From the NCBI GenBank assembly GCA_002719575.1, contig PBHS01000021.1, positions 66,969 through 74,140 on the forward strand: a stretch of 7,172 bases of DNA, given 5' to 3'. A program made the translations under genes and the position numbers. Origin of the DNA: Gammaproteobacteria bacterium (GTDB lineage: Bacteria; Pseudomonadota; Gammaproteobacteria; Pseudomonadales; Pseudohongiellaceae). The notes beneath the pieces are model-generated. The model searched no databases. It had not been told where the DNA came from and saw nothing but the letters and a program-made list of their open reading frames with translations. Of the stretch, positions 1 to 6,938 are shown one piece after another (the first letter of the stretch is position 1; each line of letters begins with the position of its first letter).

Positions 1-1562
1 TCAAGTTCGCCTTGGTAAGACCAGCTGGTCTCGGGCTCAAGTTCCGGGTTTCCGGCAAAGCCATCAATGTCGCGGTCTTCGTCATTTGTAGTCGCAGCGA
101 ATGCCGAAAAGCTCAGCTGGGAGACATTTCGGCGCACGGTGCCGCGAAGCCGGAAGTTATCAGCAAGGTTATAGCGATAGTCAAAGGAAGGGCGCCAGAA
201 CTGGAAATCTCGAGTCTTACTGACCTCGCCGGTTTGAGCTATTTCCGAGGTTTCATATACGACGCTGCTTTCGAGAGAGCTCTTATCGTTAATCTTCCAG
301 TTGTGAAAGGCAAAGCCTTCATACCGAGTTTCCTCAACACTCGTTCCCGCGTTCGAGGCAGAGGGAAGCAATGACAGTCCTCCATACTGATCTGATGCCG
401 GCTTGGTGCCGAAAGGACTGGCGATAAAAAGAGCCGAATCTAGCTCTGTGATGGCACGTTCAAATCCCAGCCGGACCGACTGTTTTGCGCTTAGCGAAAA
501 ATTGTAGTTCGCTTGAACGATAAACTCGTTTCTCTCCCGCTGAGAGTCAATAAAAAGATTCTTTTCCATTGGCTCAATGGTAGAGTCCGCGATAAAACGC
601 TCTCTGATCGAGTTGCGAATCTCGTTGTTGGTGACAAACAGCACGGCGAGGCGGGAGCTATTCGTAAAACTGTATTCATAGTCTCCACCGATCTCCCAAT
701 TGCTTTCTTCGTTATCTATCCGTTCTTCCTGGGTGCTCTCAACGCCCAGATTGTCGAAAAAGTCGACAAAATCTCTCCGAATTGTGCGTGGAAAGTCTCC
801 TTGCTGCAGTTGGGCGTTGAGCTGCATGCGCTGCGCACCAAGGCCATAGCTCATATTTGTGCTCAGGGATTGCCGGTCCTGATCACGAATATTCTCTTCA
901 AACAGCGTTCCCAATAGTTTGCCGTCAGGGGTAACTCGGATTTCTCTGTTGTCACGGCTTTCGTAGTTGGGTCTGGTTTCAGCATTGACCAGCGCCTGAA
1001 AGTTGCCGATTTGGATCGACCAGCCAACGTTGCCGCCAATCTCATAGGTGTTGTCATGATTGAGGCGTTGAACAAGTTCTATCTGAGTGCTCGCTCTTGA
1101 GGGCACTGCCTGAAGAATGATGTTGATGACCTGACCAGCGCCTCGGACGTTCAGCTCGCCGGAGGTGTCTCTGATAATTTCGACTCGCTCGACTTCGGCG
1201 GCGGTAATGCGATCCAGCTGATCTCGCGCGGAGTTTCCTTTGCCCGCGATCCGCTGTCCGTTGATGAGAATATTGCCCCCGGTGCCCAGGCCTCGGTCAC
1301 CGCCACCGCGATTTCCGCCGAAGGCATTGATGCCGGGGATGCGGTCTAGCATGTCGTTGGCAGTGATGGGGTTGTACTGGTCAAAGAACCCCGACTCATA
1401 TACGACGGTGGAATTCGCCGCGCCGGGATCCACTGTGCTTCTGCGCTGGGCATTGTTTGGTTCAGTCAAGGACTGAGTTGCTCCGTCTCCCTTAGGTTCC
1501 TGACCAAGCGCTATCGGGCTTTGCAGCAGGCATCCGACTGTAAGGCAGCTCAATAAGCGCAT
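1..1562 (-). CDS. TonB-dependent outer-membrane receptor, 3' end cut by the window edge
   Basis: This frame reads open for 520 codons from the ATG at 1562 to the left edge without a stop. It encodes the N-terminal part of a TonB-dependent receptor, which imports a ligand across the outer membrane using TonB-ExbBD energy. Residues 1-20 look like a signal peptide ending IALG/Q. A TonB-box-like STVVY lies at 51-55. The plug follows: YNPITANDMLDRIPG (63-77), a glycine-rich stretch (82-97), NILINGQRI (97-105) and VERVEIIRD (124-132). From about 155 onward there are alternating amphipathic strands with many aromatic residues, as in a beta-barrel. GNPELEPE (504-511) matches the conserved late-barrel motif of the family, so probably 150-250 residues are missing. 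The start is uncertain: no Shine-Dalgarno precedes the ATG, and in-frame GTG (1589) and TTG (1604) codons would lengthen the signal peptide. The family is clear from the motifs, but the ligand cannot be inferred. Confidence 0.93.
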   Translation of the reverse strand, partial: MRLLSCLTVGCLLQSPIALGQEPKGDGATQSLTEPNNAQRRSTVDPGAANSTVVYESGFFDQYNPITANDMLDRIPGINAFGGNRGGGDRGLGTGGNILINGQRIAGKGNSARDQLDRITAAEVERVEIIRDTSGELNVRGAGQVINIILQAVPSRASTQIELVQRLNHDNTYEIGGNVGWSIQIGNFQALVNAETRPNYESRDNREIRVTPDGKLLGTLFEENIRDQDRQSLSTNMSYGLGAQRMQLNAQLQQGDFPRTIRRDFVDFFDNLGVESTQEERIDNEESNWEIGGDYEYSFTNSSRLAVLFVTNNEIRNSIRERFIADSTIEPMEKNLFIDSQRERNEFIVQANYNFSLSAKQSVRLGFERAITELDSALFIASPFGTKPASDQYGGLSLLPSASNAGTSVEETRYEGFAFHNWKINDKSSLESSVVYETSEIAQTGEVSKTRDFQFWRPSFDYRYNLADNFRLRGTVRRNVSQLSFSAFAATTNDEDRDIDGFAGNPELEPETSWSYQGEL

Positions 1563-1814
1563 GAAAATGAGGGGAACTAGCTGTCGCACGGATTTCAGAG
1601 TCAAGTCGCAGGAGGGCGAAGCCCAAACCTTAACAGATTTCGCTGCGCTTGTAGGCTGCTGGGTACCATATTTTGTTCTCGCATAGCAAACAAGTTGACA
1701 ATGGCTCTTTTGCGAAGCAATTTCCCCAATTCTGGCTGCGCTACCCGCTCTGAGGGCCAAGTAATAAAGGGTAGGGTGTCAGAAGCCTTAACGCTCTTCC
1801 GATGCAGTGAAGCG
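1563..1814. other. uup-receptor intergenic region, no convincing gene
   Basis: These 252 bases separate the uup stop from the receptor start. I see no RNA gene and no good intrinsic terminator. On the minus strand just after uup there is an imperfect stem-loop (about 1791-1815: ACG-CTTC pairing with GAAG-AG-CGT, nine-base loop) overlapping the stop codon, but no T-run follows it. A small perfect GGGC-TTC-GCCC hairpin lies near 1614-1624. An 85-codon minus-strand frame (1858-1601) covers much of the gap but has no recognisable domain, no ribosome-binding site and biased, low-complexity composition; I do not call it a gene. The gap probably holds the receptor's promoter and 5' leader. Confidence 0.6.
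1665..1693 (-). promoter_or_regulatory. Possible sigma-70-like promoter for the receptor gene
   Basis: On the minus strand TTGTTT (1693-1688) and TATGGT (1670-1665) are 17 bases apart. They match the -35 and -10 consensus at 3 of 6 and 4 of 6 positions. Transcription would begin near 1658, leaving a leader of about 55-95 bases depending on which receptor start is used. The match is weak and could be chance. A better -35-like TTGTCA (1701-1696) nearby has no good -10 at the right distance. Confidence 0.22.
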
Positions 1815-3710
1815 TCATTTTTCTTGTTGCTCCAATGCTTCCCATGCTGCATAAGCATCGGCTAGCTCGGAACGATTATACGCCACCTGTTTTAGCACGG
1901 TATCTACTTTAGATTGGCCTTTGTCATAGAAGCCTTCTTTTGCCATCTCCGCTTCTAGTTTGTGGGCTTGGATTTCCAGCTTATCGATCTGTCTCATCAC
2001 TCGTTCCAGTTCTTTTTTCTTTCTATAATCATTTCGATGCTCAGCCTTTTTCTTTTGGGGGCTGTGCTTCTCAACAGTGCTATTCTTTTTGGACGCAGAT
2101 TGCTCTTGGTCTTGAATGCGCGTTAAAGACCCGCCGCTGCGAATCCAATCTGTGTAACCCCCAACATAGGTTTCGACTCTGCCGTTGCCCGTGAATACCA
2201 TAACGCTGGTCACGGTATTGTCCATGAACTGTCTGTCATGGCTTACGACTAGAACTGTGCCTTTGAACGAAACAAGAATTTCCTCAAGCAACTCTAGAGT
2301 CTCGATATCCAGATCGTTGGTGGGTTCATCAAGTACAAGGACGTTGGCGGGTTGACTGAACAACTTGGCTAGAATCGCCCTATTCTGCTCTCCGCCGCTG
2401 AGCGCTCCCGCCGGAGTGCGAACCCGATCAGGAGTGAAAAGGAAATCGTTGAGATAAGTAATGGCGTGTTTCTGCTTACCGTTGATTTCGATGAACTCCT
2501 GACCGCCACATACGTTATCGATAAGGTCCTTTTCCAAATTGAGATCTTCCCGTAGCTGATCAAAGTAGGCGATTTCAAGCTTAGTTCCAAGCTTGACAAT
2601 GCCCTCACTGGGCTCAAGATCACCGAGTAATAGTTTGAGAAGGGTAGATTTGCCAGTGCCATTGACGCCGATAAGCCCGATACGGTCACCGCGCATGACA
2701 GTGGTAGACAAGTTTTTGATGATTTCTTTAGTACCGAAGCGACGTGACACTTCGGTCAAGTCAGCGACGAGCTTGCCAGAACGTTGTCCTTGACTTGCTT
2801 CGAAGCTGGCTTTGCCTTGCTGGTTTCGTCTTTGTCGACGTTCTTCTCGCATTGATTCGAGTGCTCGAACTCTCCCTTCATTGCGCGTCCGTCGGGCCTT
2901 GATACCCTGTCGAATCCAGATCTCTTCCTCAGCCAGCTTCCTATCGAGCAGCTTATTGGCAGACTCTTCCGCCGCAAGTTGTTCCTTTCTGAAACGTAGG
3001 AAACGCTCATAGGTTCCGGCGAACTGAAACAGCTTTCCCCGATCAATTTCGGCAATCTCATTAGCAACTTTTTTGAGAAAATGGCGGTCATGAGTCACCA
3101 ATAGAATAGCGCCCTTAAAGTTCTGAAGCGCCTGCTCAAGCCATTCAATGGCCGGAATATCCAGGTGGTTTGTCGGCTCATCTAACAGCAGAAGCTCAGG
3201 TTCTTTGACAAGCGCCCTTGCCAGAGCAACGCGTTTACGCCAGCCGCCGGACAAGTTGCTCATCATCTCGCCCGCCGGTAACTGAAGACGGTCAATGACT
3301 GCATCGACTCTTGTGCTGAGATTCCAGCCGTCATTAAGTTCCAGCTTTGCCTGAATCTGTTCTATCTCCGCGAAGCTGGCGGCATTCCCAAGAGAAGTCA
3401 GCTGGTGGTAACGTTTCAACAATTTACCGACGTTAGACAGCCCCTCGGCTACCACATCGTAAACTGTCTCACTGCCTGCCTCGGGCAAGGATTGCTCAAG
3501 CCACGCGACAGAAGTACCGGGTCGAAGCCAGCGATCGCCGCTATCAGGTTGAGTAGTTCCAGCGATTACCTTCATCAGGGTCGTTTTCCCAGCGCCATTG
3601 CGACCTAGAAGGGCAATTCGCTGGCCTTTCGTGATTTGAAAATCAACCTCATCCAACAAAATGTGTGTGCCAAAGTTCAGTGAGACATTGTCCAGGCGAA
3701 GTAGCGACAT
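1815..3710 (-). CDS. uup: ABC-F ATPase Uup
   Basis: This is a soluble ABC-F protein with two ATPase domains and no membrane segments. At 631 aa it is close to E. coli Uup (635 aa). Domain 1 has Walker A GRNGAGKT (36-43), signature LSGGW (153-157) and Walker B LLLLDEPTNHLD (173-184). A charged helical linker follows (about 235-300, with ARRTRNEGRVRAL). Domain 2 has GVNGTGKST (348-356), LSGGE (437-441) and VLVLDEPTNDLD (457-468). After a lysine-rich spacer (about 535-565) comes a coiled-coil C-terminal domain (about 565-630), the DNA-binding element that distinguishes Uup from EttA-type ABC-F proteins. Known role of the family: ATP-dependent action on branched DNA intermediates, affecting transposon precise excision, with ribosome association also reported. 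The ATG is 21 bases after the recQ stop, with only a weak GGA seven bases upstream, so translation may depend on recQ readthrough or reinitiation. All catalytic motifs look intact. Confidence 0.95.
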   Translation of the reverse strand: MSLLRLDNVSLNFGTHILLDEVDFQITKGQRIALLGRNGAGKTTLMKVIAGTTQPDSGDRWLRPGTSVAWLEQSLPEAGSETVYDVVAEGLSNVGKLLKRYHQLTSLGNAASFAEIEQIQAKLELNDGWNLSTRVDAVIDRLQLPAGEMMSNLSGGWRKRVALARALVKEPELLLLDEPTNHLDIPAIEWLEQALQNFKGAILLVTHDRHFLKKVANEIAEIDRGKLFQFAGTYERFLRFRKEQLAAEESANKLLDRKLAEEEIWIRQGIKARRTRNEGRVRALESMREERRQRRNQQGKASFEASQGQRSGKLVADLTEVSRRFGTKEIIKNLSTTVMRGDRIGLIGVNGTGKSTLLKLLLGDLEPSEGIVKLGTKLEIAYFDQLREDLNLEKDLIDNVCGGQEFIEINGKQKHAITYLNDFLFTPDRVRTPAGALSGGEQNRAILAKLFSQPANVLVLDEPTNDLDIETLELLEEILVSFKGTVLVVSHDRQFMDNTVTSVMVFTGNGRVETYVGGYTDWIRSGGSLTRIQDQEQSASKKNSTVEKHSPQKKKAEHRNDYRKKKELERVMRQIDKLEIQAHKLEAEMAKEGFYDKGQSKVDTVLKQVAYNRSELADAYAAWEALEQQEK

Positions 3711-3731
3711 TAAGTATTCCGGTATTGTTGG

Positions 3732-5528
3732 TCAGGCAGCAAGGTGCCGGTTTATTATGTTGACAAAAGCTGGACCGTATCGTTCCAGCTTTCGCTCTCC
3801 TACGCCTGACAGCTCGCTGAACTCTTCCATGGTCTGCGGCAAACGCAGACACATTTCCTGCAGAGTGGTGTCATGAAAAACAACGTAGGGCGGTACCCCC
3901 AGTTCTGCTGCATAGCTGCGGCGGCATTCTCTGAGGGCTTCCCAAAGAGCAATGTCAACTTCTCGTGCCAGCTGAACTTTGGTCTGTTCCCTTGCAGTGG
4001 TGGATCGGACGTCTTTGCGCAGTGAAATGGTTTCTTCGCCCCGCAACAGGGGTCGGCATTTTTCCTCAAGCCTTAGCGCGCCGAAGCGTTCCAGATCGAC
4101 ACTCATATAACCGCGAGCAACCAGCTGGCGAAAGACAGATCGCCACTGGTTATTATTCAGGGCCTGACCAATGCCGTAGACGGGGAGATTATTATGTCCG
4201 TACTGAAAAATCTTATCGCTGTTTGTGCCTCTGAGGACTTCAATCAAGTGATTGACGCCAAATCGCTGCTCGGTACGAAAAGCTGTGCTTAATGCCTTAC
4301 GGGCGGCTTCTGATCCGTCCCAGGTCTCTGGCGGATCAAGACAGATATCGCAATTTCTGCAGGCCTCTTTTAGTTCGTCACCGAAGTAAGTCAGCAAGGC
4401 TTGTCGTCTGCAAGTCGTAATTTCGCACAATCCCAACATGGCGTTAAGCCGATATTGTTCGGCCCGCCTATGGGAATCATTGCCTTCCGAGTTTGCCATC
4501 ATTTGCCGCAGCTTGATGACATCCTGTAGTCCATAGATCATCCATGCCGTTGCTGGCTCGCCGTCGCGGCCGGCTCGGCCGGTTTCCTGATAATAAGACT
4601 CGATCGTTTTCGGCAAATCAAGATGGGCGACAAACCGAACGTCTGGTTTGTCGATTCCCATGCCGAACGCGATGGTAGCCACAATGATGACAGCTTCGTC
4701 TCTCAGAAACATTGCTTGATGGCGCGACCGCAGCTCCGTACTCAGACCCGCATGATAGGCATAGGCTTTGAAGCCCTGCTCACTGAGCCAGGCTGCGATG
4801 TCTTCAGTCTTTTTGCGGGACAGGCAGTAGATAATGCCAGAGTCACCCTGATGCTCGGCGTTCAGAAGCTTCAACAGCTGCTGCTTGGCGTTGTGTTTCA
4901 CTCCGATTCGGTAGCGAATGTTCGGGCGATCAAAACCGGCAATAAATCTCTCTGCGTCGCCCAAGTGCAGACGCTCGACGATTTCTTTTTGGGTCCTTGA
5001 GTCGGCCGTGGCGGTTAAAGCTATACGCGGAACTTCGGGGAAAACCTCTTGCAGCAGGGTGAGTTGCAAATAATCGGCACGAAAATCATGCCCCCACTGG
5101 GAAACGCAGTGAGCTTCGTCGATGGCAAACAGCGCCAGCTCGATCTCTTTGAGCAATTGCATGGTGCGCGATTGGATCAGACGCTCAGGTGCGATATACA
5201 AAAGGTCGATAACCCCCGCCCTGAGCTGTTGCTCGATTGCTCTGACCTCATCCGCTTGTTGAGTCGAGTTGAGGAATGCGGCACTTACGCCCAACAGCCG
5301 CATCGCGTTGACCTGATCCTGCATGAGGGCAATCAAGGGTGATATGACAATGCCGCAGCCATCTCTGGCGATTGCGGGGATCTGATAGCACAGGGATTTT
5401 CCGCCGCCGGTTGGCATTAGCACTAGGGCATCCTTGCCTGAAACCAGGGTCTGGATGATCTTTTCCTGTGGTTGACGAAAGTGGCTGAAGCCGAAGACTT
5501 GCTGCAATATTTGAGTGGGAGCTGTCAT
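3732..5528 (-). CDS. recQ: ATP-dependent 3'-5' DNA helicase RecQ
   Basis: RecQ unwinds duplex and branched DNA in recombinational repair and stalled-fork processing. The 598-aa protein has the complete bacterial architecture. Helicase core: motif I MPTGGGKS (38-45), DEAH (137-140), aromatic-rich loop SQWGHDFR (143-150), motif III LTATAD (171-176) and motif VI QETGRAGRDG (314-323). The RecQ-C zinc site has four cysteines, C373, C390, C393 and C396, in the CRNCDIC context. A winged-helix region follows (about 405-500), and a C-terminal HRDC domain (about 520-595) contains VPPYVVFHD and LSGVGERKLERYG. The start is well fixed on one side: an in-frame TGA lies directly before the ATG, so the protein cannot extend upstream. 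There is no Shine-Dalgarno, and a TATACT box lies nine bases upstream. uup follows after 21 bases on the same strand, implying cotranscription. No key residue appears missing. Confidence 0.97.
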   Translation of the reverse strand: MTAPTQILQQVFGFSHFRQPQEKIIQTLVSGKDALVLMPTGGGKSLCYQIPAIARDGCGIVISPLIALMQDQVNAMRLLGVSAAFLNSTQQADEVRAIEQQLRAGVIDLLYIAPERLIQSRTMQLLKEIELALFAIDEAHCVSQWGHDFRADYLQLTLLQEVFPEVPRIALTATADSRTQKEIVERLHLGDAERFIAGFDRPNIRYRIGVKHNAKQQLLKLLNAEHQGDSGIIYCLSRKKTEDIAAWLSEQGFKAYAYHAGLSTELRSRHQAMFLRDEAVIIVATIAFGMGIDKPDVRFVAHLDLPKTIESYYQETGRAGRDGEPATAWMIYGLQDVIKLRQMMANSEGNDSHRRAEQYRLNAMLGLCEITTCRRQALLTYFGDELKEACRNCDICLDPPETWDGSEAARKALSTAFRTEQRFGVNHLIEVLRGTNSDKIFQYGHNNLPVYGIGQALNNNQWRSVFRQLVARGYMSVDLERFGALRLEEKCRPLLRGEETISLRKDVRSTTAREQTKVQLAREVDIALWEALRECRRSYAAELGVPPYVVFHDTTLQEMCLRLPQTMEEFSELSGVGERKLERYGPAFVNIINRHLAA

Positions 5529-5537
5529 TCAGGGCGA

Positions 5538-5543
5538 AGTATA
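5538..5543 (-). promoter_or_regulatory. Putative -10 box of recQ
   Basis: TATACT on the minus strand matches the sigma-70 -10 consensus TATAAT at 5 of 6 positions and ends nine bases before the recQ ATG. A start 6-9 bases downstream would fall at or within about three bases of the start codon, giving a nearly leaderless mRNA. The -35 is poor: the best candidate TTAGTC would need a 19-base spacer. The position, between the upstream gene's likely terminator and recQ, supports a promoter role. Confidence 0.45.
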
Positions 5544-5590
5544 GCGGCTATCGGATGTCCAGGACTAACTGCCGGTGTGGTATGACTCAT

Positions 5591-5608
5591 AAAAACCGTC
5601 GGCGCGGT
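5591..5608 (-). terminator. Possible intrinsic terminator after the DUF1501 gene
   Basis: In the direction of transcription, ACCG (5608-5605) pairs with CGGT (5598-5595) across a six-base loop. The T-run starts with the last base of the stem and continues as TTTT (5594-5591). It lies about 60 bases after the DUF1501 stop and before the recQ -10 box, where a terminator is expected. The stem has only four pairs, so efficiency is doubtful. Two further small inverted repeats stand between it and the stop codon. Confidence 0.4.
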
Positions 5609-5615
5609 GAAATAA

Positions 5616-5654
5616 GATCTGGTTTCAGATTGATCCTTATCCGCTGACCTCAGC
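5616..5654. repeat. Two small inverted repeats in the DUF1501-recQ gap
   Basis: ATCTG-GTTT-CAGAT (5617-5630) and GCTGA-CC-TCAGC (5643-5654) are perfect five-base-pair inverted repeats. With the four-pair hairpin at 5595-5608 they place three dyad symmetries within about 60 bases. They may be RNA stem-loops protecting the 3' end of the DUF1501 transcript, or protein-binding dyads upstream of recQ. Their short length means chance cannot be excluded. Confidence 0.35.
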
Positions 5655-5668
5655 GTCTGGCGGGGCGG

Positions 5669-6919
5669 CTAGAACAACTGAAAAGGCTCAAACTCGCCAT
5701 TAAGTAAATCCTTTGATCCCTTATACCCAAGCCAGCCGTTTATAACAGTTTGATAGACGCTACGAAAATCAGTCGTATACGCAAGGTTATCTTCCGCATT
5801 GAGCTGCGTGAGGCTTGGCAGCTCTCCATAGTGCCCACCTTTTACTTGTTTTCCGATAATAAACATATTGTTTGCAGCGCCATGGTCTGTTCCTAGATTG
5901 ACGTTTTCAGGGACGCGTCGCCCAAACTCTGAAAAGATCATCAACGCGACATCATCCGCTCGACCTATTCGTTCAAGATCATGCATAAAGGCGGATACTG
6001 CGTCGGAGGTGTATGTAAGTAGGCGGCGATGAATATTATTCTGAAACACATGCGTGTCGAAGGCATTGTTTCGATAAGAGACGTAGTAAATCTTGGTGGG
6101 CATACCAGCATCTATTAGGGACACTACTTTCGGCAAATCCAGGCTGTTTACCCCGTAGTCAATCGGGGAGCTGTAATTTTCCCAGGCTTGTCTCACAAGA
6201 CTCGATGCATCCTGAGCGCTGCGGGCGATATTCAGTAAAAAGGCTCTCGAGCGGTTGGAGTGACTGCCGCTCTCGGCAAGCCGGTTCAGCTCGTCGCGCT
6301 CCTCATAAAAAGCCTCACGCGTAAATCGATCAGGCTGGTCGAACACAACCGGTACATGAGCTGCGCTGCGAACGGCTAGAGATTGTCTCGCAGCAATGTT
6401 GACGAGATAGTTCGGGGGCGCATCAGGGGCTATTTCTTCTGCCAGTCGACCAACCCAGCCATATTCATCTCCGCTGTTCGGGGCGGCCGTGTGCCAATAC
6501 GCCATCGAGGTAAAGTGCGAGTAGGAAGGGTTTTCGTAGCCACAACCGTGAAATATAGCCATGTTGCCGTCTTTGTAGAGACGCTCAAAACCTGCCATGC
6601 CGCCATTGAGCCCAAAGTGATCATCCAGTACCCTAAGTTCCTGCTTGGCAAGACCAATGTTGGGGCGATGGCGATAGTAGGCATCATCTCCATAGGGGAC
6701 CACTGTATTCAATCCATCATTGCCCCCTGACAATTCAAGGATCACGAGAATCTTTTCATTGGCTTGCGATGCCGCGGCGGCGTGGGCGGCCTGCCCGATT
6801 AATGACGGCGCCATGATGGTTCCGCTCAGCCCTGCGAGACTGAGACCGGCCATTCCCTTTCGCAGTATTTCCCGCCGGCTTAGCTTTGAGGCGAACCGTT
6901 TGTACCCAGCTTCCTTCAT
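5669..6919 (-). CDS. Tat-exported DUF1501 family protein
   Basis: This 416-aa protein belongs to the DUF1501 family, which shares the alkaline-phosphatase/sulfatase-like fold; no substrate is established. The N-terminus has a twin-arginine signal: SRREIL (14-19), a hydrophobic stretch (about 22-43) and a likely cleavage site after AHA (45-47), so it should be exported folded to the periplasm. Family-type motifs are LELSGGNDGLN (61-71) near the mature N-terminus, FDTH (287-290), FSEFGRR (329-335), GTDHG (343-347) and YTTDFRSVY (381-389). The Asp and His residues in these are candidate metal or catalytic ligands by analogy with the fold. I chose the ATG at 6919 because GAGGAG (6931-6926) lies six bases upstream; the in-frame ATG at 6925 directly abuts that site and would add only Met-Asn. 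The preceding DUF1800 gene ends 19 bases upstream, a common pairing, so the two are probably cotranscribed. Confidence 0.9.
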   Translation of the reverse strand: MKEAGYKRFASKLSRREILRKGMAGLSLAGLSGTIMAPSLIGQAAHAAAASQANEKILVILELSGGNDGLNTVVPYGDDAYYRHRPNIGLAKQELRVLDDHFGLNGGMAGFERLYKDGNMAIFHGCGYENPSYSHFTSMAYWHTAAPNSGDEYGWVGRLAEEIAPDAPPNYLVNIAARQSLAVRSAAHVPVVFDQPDRFTREAFYEERDELNRLAESGSHSNRSRAFLLNIARSAQDASSLVRQAWENYSSPIDYGVNSLDLPKVVSLIDAGMPTKIYYVSYRNNAFDTHVFQNNIHRRLLTYTSDAVSAFMHDLERIGRADDVALMIFSEFGRRVPENVNLGTDHGAANNMFIIGKQVKGGHYGELPSLTQLNAEDNLAYTTDFRSVYQTVINGWLGYKGSKDLLNGEFEPFQLF

Positions 6920-6925
6920 ATTCAT

Positions 6926-6931
6926 CTCCTC
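6926..6931 (-). promoter_or_regulatory. Ribosome-binding site deciding the DUF1501 start
   Basis: GAGGAG on the minus strand is a strong Shine-Dalgarno. It has zero spacing to the first ATG (6925) but six bases to the second (6919), so the second is the better start. It is the only strong ribosome-binding site I see in front of a gene in this window. Confidence 0.75.
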
Positions 6932-6938
6932 GCTCTTA

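Noticed and set aside
12..917. Plus-strand frames of 120 and 134 codons (12-374 and 513-917)
   Set aside because: They are antisense to the receptor, whose minus-strand translation shows clear family motifs throughout.
1693..1730. TTGACA on the plus strand near 1695
   Set aside because: A perfect -35 hexamer, but the hexamer 17 bases downstream is a poor -10 and no plus-strand gene follows.
1791..1825. Hairpin followed by CATTTTT on the plus strand
   Set aside because: There is no plus-strand gene for it to terminate, and on the minus strand the T-run is on the wrong side.
1601..1858. 85-codon minus-strand frame in the uup-receptor gap
   Set aside because: It starts inside the uup 3' end, has no ribosome-binding site, no recognisable domain and an unremarkable composition. 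It fits a chance open frame, though its TTGA overlap with a possible receptor start is noted.
2369..3091. Minus-strand frames of 106 and 111 codons inside uup
   Set aside because: They are out-of-frame shadows of the uup frame, which has complete ABC-F motifs.
4623..5342. Plus-strand frames of 125 and 97 codons opposite recQ
   Set aside because: They are antisense to the helicase core, with no domain and no ribosome-binding site.
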